39,947 nt of DNA from Prolixibacteraceae bacterium (GTDB lineage: Bacteria; Bacteroidota; Bacteroidia; Bacteroidales; Prolixibacteraceae): assembly GCA_007116765.1 (NCBI GenBank), contig SKHV01000296.1, forward strand, positions 1-39,947. The letters run 5' to 3'. Made by a program: the position numbers and the translations under genes. The first letter of the stretch is position 1, and every line of letters starts with the position of its first letter. A model generated the notes under the pieces. It had not been told where the DNA came from. It saw nothing but the letters and a program-made list of their open reading frames with translations, and did not search any database. Shown piece by piece: positions 33,940-39,947 of the stretch.

Positions 33940-35124
33940 TTATTCTGATTTTGAATATATTATCGCATTTATAGCACCCGGATATATTTGCGTACCTGTT
34001 TTTCGGTCGAAAAGCCCGAACCCATTATTGCCAGTGTACCCATTGTCCCAATATACAGGCACAAGGCCATATTCAAGTGCAACATGAGTGACATAGGACA
34101 AATAATAATGCAGTGATTCTACATGATTCTCGTAACCGCTTTCGGGCGACATACGACGTATTGCTCCATATTCGCCCAAAACAACGGGAATGTCTTTGTC
34201 GATGAATTTGCTTTTCATTTTTCCGAAGGTTTCTTTTACCCATTCTTCCTGTCCCCACAACGACACATCTCCTTCTGCAAAAGGTTTACCCCATTGTGAT
34301 TTATGGTCTTTGCCTTCGTTCAATGCAAAATCGTAAGGATCGTAGTAATGCACTTCAACCATTAAGCGATCGGGAGTAATATCATTTGGCAAAACGAAAT
34401 AATTCACGGTGTGTTCAATATTCGTATTATAGCCTTGCACAAGCAAATACCTTGTTTGGTTACGTTTTCCGCTAGCACGCACAGTGTTTACAAAAGTTTG
34501 ATTGAAGGAGTTTTGCACTTCGGCATTTTCCTGAGTGGGTGCATCCCAATTATTTGTTACATGCACTTCGTTGGTTCCGGCAAAAAGTAAATAATCATTG
34601 TAATCAATAAACCGAAGCGCGATTTGTTCCCAAAGTGCTTCAACTTTATTGTTCAATTCTTCCTGTTTATTGTAAAAAGGTTGATTGAGCCAACCCCCGT
34701 CCCAGTGGAGGTTAATAATTGCATACATGTTATTATTGAGCACATAATTTACAACTTCTTCTACCCTATTAAGCCACTCTTCTTTTATTTGATGCGTTTC
34801 GTTGTTTTCGAGCTGGTGCGACCACGACACAGGAATGCGCACGGCATTGAAGCCGGCAGCTTTTACTGAATCGATTAGCTGCTGAGTAATTACCGGATTT
34901 CCCCATGTAGTTTCATCGCCGGATAGCACCCCCTTGTTTGCGTTTATGGCCTCAAGCGAATTACCCAGATTCCACCCTACACCCATATCTTTTGCAAGTT
35001 CTATTGCACTGATATTACGCATATCAGGGTATTCAACCTTTGCGTTTTCAACTAAATAAGAAGAGTCGCTGCTAAGCACTAAAAGAGATAATACGACAAG
35101 TGTTAAGGTTAAAAGAGACTTCAT
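33940..35124 (-). CDS. Glycoside hydrolase family 5 (endoglucanase-like)
   Basis: A 394-residue secreted glycanase that hydrolyses beta-1,4-linked polysaccharides. A signal peptide precedes the domain (MKSLLTLTLVVLSLLVLSSDSS). GH5 features: MGVGWNLGNSLEA (residues 48-59), the 'HWDGGWL' histidine region at 140, and catalytic acid/base Glu186 in FAGTNEVHV; the nucleophile is Glu318 in VVLGEYGAI. The acid/base motif reads NEV rather than the common NEP, which I recall in other Bacteroidota GH5 proteins. It looks closest to the GH5_4 type, but the substrate (cellulose, xyloglucan, mixed glucan) cannot be fixed. No CBM, SusC/SusD or regulator is adjacent, so it is not in a polysaccharide utilisation locus here. 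Confidence 0.93.
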   Translation of the reverse strand: MKSLLTLTLVVLSLLVLSSDSSYLVENAKVEYPDMRNISAIELAKDMGVGWNLGNSLEAINANKGVLSGDETTWGNPVITQQLIDSVKAAGFNAVRIPVSWSHQLENNETHQIKEEWLNRVEEVVNYVLNNNMYAIINLHWDGGWLNQPFYNKQEELNNKVEALWEQIALRFIDYNDYLLFAGTNEVHVTNNWDAPTQENAEVQNSFNQTFVNTVRASGKRNQTRYLLVQGYNTNIEHTVNYFVLPNDITPDRLMVEVHYYDPYDFALNEGKDHKSQWGKPFAEGDVSLWGQEEWVKETFGKMKSKFIDKDIPVVLGEYGAIRRMSPESGYENHVESLHYYLSYVTHVALEYGLVPVYWDNGYTGNNGFGLFDRKTGTQIYPGAINAIIYSKSE

Positions 35125-35157
35125 TATTTCTGTATTTCAATGTATTTTTTTGAAATG

Positions 35158-35165
35158 CAAAAATA
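35158..35165 (-). promoter_or_regulatory. -7 promoter element of the GH5 gene
   Basis: On the minus strand TATTTTTG matches TAnnTTTG, 33 bases before the ATG, so the leader would be about 28 nt. No clear -33 box was seen. Confidence 0.45.
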
Positions 35166-35246
35166 ATAGAACAAGTCACAGCAAGCTCAACATGATGTAA
35201 ACAATGCGTGTACTAAATGTATACACATATTATAAAAAAATACGTT

Positions 35247-36557
35247 TTACTTGTTCCGGAACACAATAGTAACAGGAGATCCTTCAAAATCGAAATACTC
35301 GCGTATTTTGTTTTCTAAATAACGTTTGTAAGGGGCTTTTATGTATTGCGGTAAGTTTGCATAAAAAGCAAATGTGGGCGTAGGCGTGGGCAACTGAGTT
35401 ACGTATTTAATTTTTATAAGCTTCCCTTTTGTCGAAGGTGGAGAGAAATGCTCAATTGCCTCAAGCAAATATTCATTTAGCAATGAAGTTTTGATTTTCT
35501 TTTTACGATTTTCGTATACTTTCATTGCAACTTCGAAAGCTTTCAAAATACGCTGTTTGGTCAATGCCGAAGTGAAAATAATGGGCACATCGGTAAAAGG
35601 AGCTATTTTTTCTTTTATCTTTTCGGTAAATAACTTAGTGCTTTTATGGTCTTTTTCAACTAAATCCCATTTGTTTACCAGAATCACCACTCCTTTTTTA
35701 TTTTTTAGAGCCAGATTGAATATATTCACATCCTGAGCTTCTAGTCCCTGCGTGGCATCCACAAGAAGAAGGCACACGTCGGAAGCTTCGATTGCACGTA
35801 TTGAGCGCATTACCGAGTAAAACTCGATATTTTCGTGCACTTTTCCCTTTTTCCGGAGTCCGGCAGTATCGGCCAGAATAAAATCGTGGCCAAATTTGTT
35901 GTAGCGCGTAGAAATCGTGTCACGCGTGGTTCCTGCCACATCAGTTACAATGTGCCGATTTTCGTCGGTAAGCGCATTTATGAGTGACGATTTACCTACG
36001 TTAGGTCTTCCAACAATGGCAAAATGAGGTATTTCGTCCTCTTCTTCGGATGTACTTTCAGCTTTAGGAAATGCTTCAACCACTTTATCAAGGAGGTCGC
36101 CGGTTCCGCTTCCGTTAATCGACGATATGCAAAAAATATCGCCAAGCCCGAGGTTGTAAAATTCGTACGAATCGGCTATACGGGCATGGTTGTCAACCTT
36201 ATTTACTGCAACAAAAACCGGTTTATCCACCTTACGGAGCATTTCAGACACGGCATCGTCAAGATCGGTTACTCCAATTTCAACATCAACCACATAAATT
36301 ATTACATCGGACTCGTCAATTGCCAATAGCACCTGACGTTTTATTTCTTCTTCAAAAACATCGGTTGAGCTGGCTACATAACCACCAGTATCGATAATTG
36401 AAAACTGTGCACCATTCCATTCGCCTTTTCCGTAATTACGGTCGCGAGTTACTCCCGACACATCGTCGACAATTGCAGTGCGCGACTCCACAATGCGATT
36501 AAACAAGGTCGATTTACCCACATTGGGCCTTCCTACTATAGCTACTATATTACTCAT
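35247..36557 (-). CDS. der: Ribosome-associated GTPase Der (EngA)
   Basis: A GTPase with two tandem G domains needed for 50S subunit maturation. G1 motifs [14 protein letters not shown] (near residue 8) and [14 protein letters not shown] (near residue 180), each followed by DTxG elements (DTGGYV and DTAGLR) and NKxD (NKVD, NKWD), mark the two domains; a C-terminal KH-like domain ([22 protein letters not shown]) completes the protein. At 436 residues it has the family length. It starts 16 bases after the era stop, and the two form an operon transcribed from a promoter near 37494. Confidence 0.98.
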   Translation of the reverse strand: MSNIVAIVGRPNVGKSTLFNRIVESRTAIVDDVSGVTRDRNYGKGEWNGAQFSIIDTGGYVASSTDVFEEEIKRQVLLAIDESDVIIYVVDVEIGVTDLDDAVSEMLRKVDKPVFVAVNKVDNHARIADSYEFYNLGLGDIFCISSINGSGTGDLLDKVVEAFPKAESTSEEEDEIPHFAIVGRPNVGKSSLINALTDENRHIVTDVAGTTRDTISTRYNKFGHDFILADTAGLRKKGKVHENIEFYSVMRSIRAIEASDVCLLLVDATQGLEAQDVNIFNLALKNKKGVVILVNKWDLVEKDHKSTKLFTEKIKEKIAPFTDVPIIFTSALTKQRILKAFEVAMKVYENRKKKIKTSLLNEYLLEAIEHFSPPSTKGKLIKIKYVTQLPTPTPTFAFYANLPQYIKAPYKRYLENKIREYFDFEGSPVTIVFRNK

Positions 36558-36573
36558 CTATTTTTTCCTTTTC

Positions 36574-37458
36574 TTAATGCATTTCGTATCCAAAGCCTCG
36601 CAACTTTTTGTCTTCATCGCGCCAGCCTTTGCTCACTTTTACGTATAATTCGAGAAACACTTTCTTCTCAAAAAATTCTTCAATATCTTTTCGTGCGTCG
36701 GTACCAACACGCTTAAGTGCCTTTCCCTGATGCCCTATAATTATTCCCTTTTGTGTTTCGCGATTCACATAAATCACCGCCCGCAACCTCAATATTCTGG
36801 CTTCATCTTCAAATGACTCCACCTCAACCTCAACCGAGTAAGGTATTTCTTTTTGATAGTAGAGCAATATCTTTTCCCGTATAATTTCCTGAACAAAGAA
36901 ACGTTCATTTCGATCGGTAAGTTCGTCTTTTGGGAAATAAGCAGGCCCTTCGGGTAAATGCTCCATAATCATATCGAAAATCGGAGCAATATTGAATTTT
37001 TCGGTAGCCGAAACAGGCAGTATAGTAGCTTTAGGTAATAGTTCTTTCCATTGCTCAATCAATTCAGCTACTTTTTCCTGATCGGATAAATCAACTTTAT
37101 TTAAAAGAAGAATAACGGGAATTTCCGATTGCTGAACACGCTCAAGGTAGCTTGAGTTTTTATCTATTTTCTCAACTACGTCGGTCACATAAATAATCAC
37201 ATCGGCATCAATAAGTGCAGAATCCACAAATTTCATCATGTTTTCCTGCAACTTGTAGTTTGGTTTCAAAATACCTGGAGTATCGGAATATACAATCTGA
37301 AAATCATCGCCGCTTACAATTCCTTTGATACGGTGACGAGTGGTTTGCATTTTCGAAGTAATAATTGATATTTTCTCCCCCACCAGAGTATTCATAATGG
37401 TTGATTTTCCTACGTTAGGGTTGCCTACTATATTTACAAAGCCTGATTTATGTGCCAT
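36574..37458 (-). CDS. era: GTPase Era
   Basis: An essential GTPase that binds the 3' end of 16S rRNA during 30S assembly. The G domain carries GNPNVGKSTIMNTL, the effector/G2 region MQTTRHRIKGI, G3 SDTPGILKP and G4 LLNKVDLSDQ. A C-terminal KH domain follows (IIGHQGKALKRVGTDARKDIE, about 235-285), as expected. At 294 residues the length is normal. It is co-transcribed with der downstream, a common neighbourhood in Bacteroidota. Confidence 0.98.
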   Translation of the reverse strand: MAHKSGFVNIVGNPNVGKSTIMNTLVGEKISIITSKMQTTRHRIKGIVSGDDFQIVYSDTPGILKPNYKLQENMMKFVDSALIDADVIIYVTDVVEKIDKNSSYLERVQQSEIPVILLLNKVDLSDQEKVAELIEQWKELLPKATILPVSATEKFNIAPIFDMIMEHLPEGPAYFPKDELTDRNERFFVQEIIREKILLYYQKEIPYSVEVEVESFEDEARILRLRAVIYVNRETQKGIIIGHQGKALKRVGTDARKDIEEFFEKKVFLELYVKVSKGWRDEDKKLRGFGYEMH

Positions 37459-37493
37459 GAATTGATTATATGTGAATTACTACAAATATTCTG

Positions 37494-37501
37494 CAAAGAT
37501 A
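37494..37501 (-). promoter_or_regulatory. -7 promoter element of era-der
   Basis: On the minus strand TATCTTTG matches TAnnTTTG, 35 bases before the era ATG. It supports a short leader and an operon of era and der. Confidence 0.5.
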
Positions 37502-37580
37502 ATTGTTTTTAAACCAACTACCGACTTGATGCAAATTTCGGTTCAATTAATAACATAATCGCAATCTGTAATACTCATTT

Positions 37581-37600
37581 TTCTACAACCAGTTGTAGAA
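37581..37600. promoter_or_regulatory. 20-bp palindrome upstream of the NuoE/NuoF operon, candidate operator
   Basis: TTCTACAACCAGTTGTAGAA has perfect 9-bp arms around a 2-bp centre. It lies about 100 bases before the NuoE-like ATG and about 120 bases from the era start, in the shared region. Its half-site TTCTACAAC resembles no Rex or FNR consensus that I know. It has no T tract, so it is more likely a protein-binding site than a terminator. Confidence 0.55.
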
Positions 37601-37698
37601 CATATATAAATCAATGCCATAACTGACTTTTTTATTCGTATTTTCATTTTTTTATTTTTAAATTGGTAGACATATTTAGAACCTAAAACCGTAACAAT

Positions 37699-38211
37699 AT
37701 GTCAACTGAACCTGAAAGCACTGTAAAACCATGCGAGTGTAGCCAAGTTAACCAAGATGAACTTTATGAACGTTTAACTACAATCGTAAGGTCTCAGCGT
37801 ACCGTACCGGGCTCTCTAATCCCGGTTTTGCAAACGGCACAGAATTTATTCGGCTACCTGCCCGAAAAAGCCCTTCGGATTATCAGTAAAGAACTAAAAA
37901 AACCCTACAGCGAAGTTGCCGGGGTAGTGGGTTTCTATTCCTACTTTTCAACCACTCCCAAAGGTAAATACACCATACGCATTTGCCTTGGCACTGCCTG
38001 CTATGTGCGTGGCGGACAGGATGTGCTGCGTGCCATGCAAAAAGAGCTGAACATTGATGTGGGCGGCACAACCCCCGACCGTAAATTCTCGCTTGAAGTG
38101 GGACGTTGCTTTGGCGCATGCGGCCTGGCTCCCGTGGTAATGGTCGACGACCAGACTTTCCAGCGGGTTCGCCCAAATAAAATAGGCGAAATACTCAATA
38201 GTTTCGACTAG
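37699..38211 (+). CDS. NuoE/HydC-like [2Fe-2S] subunit of an NAD(P)-linked hydrogenase or NADH dehydrogenase
   Basis: A 170-residue thioredoxin-like [2Fe-2S] protein of the NuoE family. The cluster ligands are C96, C101, C137 and C141 (CLGTACYVRGG and VGRCFGACGLAPVV, the CX4C and CX3C spacing). The helical N-terminal region (LIPVLQTAQNLFGYLPEKALR) is standard. An extra CEC (12-14) near the N-terminus is not part of the usual cluster. In Bacteroidia this gene with a NuoF-like gene just downstream usually belongs to a trimeric, electron-bifurcating [FeFe] hydrogenase (HydC) rather than complex I; the downstream gene at 38287 supports this, though the HydA subunit is beyond the window. Confidence 0.9.
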   Translation: MSTEPESTVKPCECSQVNQDELYERLTTIVRSQRTVPGSLIPVLQTAQNLFGYLPEKALRIISKELKKPYSEVAGVVGFYSYFSTTPKGKYTIRICLGTACYVRGGQDVLRAMQKELNIDVGGTTPDRKFSLEVGRCFGACGLAPVVMVDDQTFQRVRPNKIGEILNSFD

Positions 38212-38286
38212 TTTCCGAAATCATATATCAACATATTCCATTGCCCAAAAAGCATGTTTATTCATGATTATTAAAGAATTCCTACA

Positions 38287-39947
38287 ATGAGTAAAAAAAA
38301 TAAAATAGATTCACCCGAGAAATTTGAATCATACCTGAAAGCATTAAACAACGATTATAGTCAGGCTTACAAGCAATCAAACGAAATTATCCAAGTGTGT
38401 ACCGGAGGTGGCTGTATTGCATGTGGTTCACTGAACCTCCATTCTGAACTTAAAAACAAACTGGAAGAAAGGGGTATTGCCGACAAGTTCAAAACATTGC
38501 CGGTGGGCTGCATGGGTTCTTGCTCAAAAGGTCCGGTGCTCTTGATGAAAAAAGCAGGGGTATTTTATGAAAACGTGCAAATTGCCGATATTGACGAGCT
38601 CATTGACCAACAACTGTTAAATAATAAACCTGTTGAACGTTTGCTAAACCATAGCGATGAAGATGGTAAGCCAATTCCACAGATGAAGGATATTAAACTG
38701 TTTAACCGCCAGAAAAAAATTGTGTTGAGGCGGTGTGGGAATATCGATCCTACAAACATCGACGACTATATCGAATCGGGCGGATATTCATCACTGCGGA
38801 AAGTACTGACACAAATGACCACCGATCAGGTCCTCGAAGAAGTGAAGCTTTCGGGTTTACGTGGACGTGGCGGTGCAGGTTTCCCTACCTGGATGAAATG
38901 GAGTTTTGCAAAAAAAGAAGTATCCGAACAAAAATACATACTGTGCAATGCCGATGAAGGCGACCCCGGTGCATACATGGATCGCAGCACGCTCGAAGGC
39001 GATCCCCACAGTATAATCGAAGGCATGGCAATTGGCGGTTTCACCATTGGTGCAAGCCGTGGTTTTGTTTACGTAAGGGCCGAATACCCCCTGGCTATTG
39101 AACGCCTGGCAAAAGCTATTGACGATGCACGCGAATTGGGGCTTATCGGTGAAAATATAATGGGCACCGGTTTCGATTTTGAGCTGGACATCCGCATGGG
39201 ATCCGGTGCCTTTGTTTGCGGTGAAGAAACCGCGCTTATTGCTTCCATTGAAGGAAAACGGGGCGAACCCCGTCCGCGGCCGCCATTCCCCGCAGTTTCG
39301 GGTCTTTGGGGCAAACCTACCGTGCTCAACAACGTGGAAACCCTCGCCAATATCAATACCATTATTGAAAAAGGCGGCGAATGGTTTGCTCAATACGGAA
39401 CAGGGAAAAGCCGCGGGACAAAAATATTTGCACTGGCCGGAGCCATCAAAAACTCAGGAATGTACGAGGTGCCCGTGGGTACCACGCTGGGCGATTTGAT
39501 TTACGACATTGGCGGTGGAACCAACAGTGGAAAACCTTTTAAGGCTGCTCAAATTGGCGGTCCTTCGGGTGGGTGCATACCCAAACAACACCTTAATGTA
39601 TCGTTGGACTATGAGTCGCTCAACGAGTTGGGTGCAATAATGGGCTCGGGTGGTTTGGTTGCCATGGACGAAGATACCTGCATGGTTGATGTGGCCAAAT
39701 TTTTCCTCGATTTTGTGGTGGAAGAAAGCTGTGGAAAATGCACGCCCTGCCGTGTAGGTACCAAACGCATGTACGAAATACTCGACCGCATTACTACCGG
39801 CCATGGCCGCGAAGACGATATCGACAAACTGGAACAACTGGGGGCATGGATTAAGGAAACCTCGCTTTGCGGGCTGGGGCAATCGGCTCCAAACCCCGTG
39901 CTATCTACCATTCGCTATTTCAGGCACGAGTACGAAATGCACATTAA
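38287..39947 (+). CDS. NuoF/HydB-like flavin-FeS subunit (incomplete at window end)
   Basis: Open to the window end (at least 553 residues), so the ORF track misses it. It starts MSKKNKIDSPEKFESYLK. An N-terminal thioredoxin-like [2Fe-2S] domain has C38/C43 and C75/C79 (QVCTGGGC, GCMGSCSKGP). The NuoF core follows: LRGRGGAGFPTWMKW for FMN (about 191-205), GDPGAYMDRSTLEGDPH, GSGAFVCGEETAL (NAD-binding, about 306-316), and a [4Fe-4S] motif with C482, C485, C488 and C528 (SCGKCTPCRVG). The fused N-terminal domain is the layout of HydB/HndC of electron-bifurcating hydrogenases, which couple NADH and ferredoxin to H2. A C-terminal ferredoxin domain, expected in that family, would be beyond the end. 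The gene follows the NuoE-like gene after 75 bases. Confidence 0.9.
   Translation, partial: MSKKNKIDSPEKFESYLKALNNDYSQAYKQSNEIIQVCTGGGCIACGSLNLHSELKNKLEERGIADKFKTLPVGCMGSCSKGPVLLMKKAGVFYENVQIADIDELIDQQLLNNKPVERLLNHSDEDGKPIPQMKDIKLFNRQKKIVLRRCGNIDPTNIDDYIESGGYSSLRKVLTQMTTDQVLEEVKLSGLRGRGGAGFPTWMKWSFAKKEVSEQKYILCNADEGDPGAYMDRSTLEGDPHSIIEGMAIGGFTIGASRGFVYVRAEYPLAIERLAKAIDDARELGLIGENIMGTGFDFELDIRMGSGAFVCGEETALIASIEGKRGEPRPRPPFPAVSGLWGKPTVLNNVETLANINTIIEKGGEWFAQYGTGKSRGTKIFALAGAIKNSGMYEVPVGTTLGDLIYDIGGGTNSGKPFKAAQIGGPSGGCIPKQHLNVSLDYESLNELGAIMGSGGLVAMDEDTCMVDVAKFFLDFVVEESCGKCTPCRVGTKRMYEILDRITTGHGREDDIDKLEQLGAWIKETSLCGLGQSAPNPVLSTIRYFRHEYEMHI

Noticed and set aside
37581-37600. Reading the palindrome as a Rex or FNR site
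   Set aside because: The half-sites do not match the TTGTGAAnnnnTTCACAA or TTGATnnnnATCAA patterns.
1-39947. CRISPR array, tRNA or rRNA genes, prophage, or complete insertion sequence
   Set aside because: No regular spacer-repeat pattern, no cloverleaf-type sequence in the intergenic regions, and no transposase, integrase or phage gene was seen.

Overview
The window looks like chromosomal DNA from an anaerobic member of the Bacteroidota, probably class Bacteroidia. The gene content supports this: a TonB-dependent receptor paired with a DUF4249 lipoprotein, many lipoproteins and periplasmic peptidases, a tricorn-type S41 protease, AsmA-like and OmpA/TPR envelope proteins, and the start of a hydrogenase-type NuoE/NuoF operon. 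Several genes are preceded by the Bacteroidota -7 promoter element TAnnTTTG and most lack a Shine-Dalgarno sequence. The DNA is AT-rich, and no tRNA, rRNA or CRISPR array was seen.

Layout. 1-620 is non-coding with short repeats and dyads. 657-4181 holds the TonB receptor/DUF4249 pair. 4256-5914 (-) is an M28 aminopeptidase lipoprotein. 6287-9499 carries rpsO, pnp and a small membrane protein with a possible zinc-binding anti-sigma motif. 9560-12305 carries a prolyl oligopeptidase and a deoxynucleoside kinase. 12399-14150 is an OmpA-like/TPR lipoprotein. 14247-16140 (-) holds an M20 dipeptidase and msrB. 16318-17154 is a secreted nucleoside-hydrolase-like protein. 17253-19880 (-) is valS. 20330-22508 is the most rearranged part: an AEC transporter, a RelE/ParE-type toxin-antitoxin pair, and a C_GCAxxG_C_C redox-type protein. 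22675-24820 holds an MFS carrier and the threonylcarbamoyl-AMP synthase gene. 25152-26856 (-) is an IscU-like scaffold protein with a GGGtGRT protein. 27062-30433 (-) is a small lipoprotein plus an AsmA-like protein. 30549-33779 (-) is the tricorn-like protease and 33940-35124 (-) a GH5 glycanase. 35247-37458 (-) is era-der. 37699 to the window end is the NuoE/NuoF (HydC/HydB-like) operon, cut by the window edge.

Most of the region is core physiology: translation and RNA decay (rpsO, pnp, valS, tsaC, era, der), nucleotide salvage (dNK), peptide and polysaccharide degradation, envelope maintenance, and anaerobic electron transfer. Three accessory signals stand out. First, the toxin-antitoxin cassette lies between two 53-bp perfect direct repeats. 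These are duplicated 3' ends of the neighbouring C_GCAxxG gene, so the ancestral gene end and the disrupted one can both be read. Second, there are two MITE-like elements with perfect 23-bp and 19-bp terminal inverted repeats that share a core. Third, the IscU-like/GGGtGRT pair keeps all three scaffold cysteines, but its role is not known to me; it is the best candidate here for an undescribed biochemical system.
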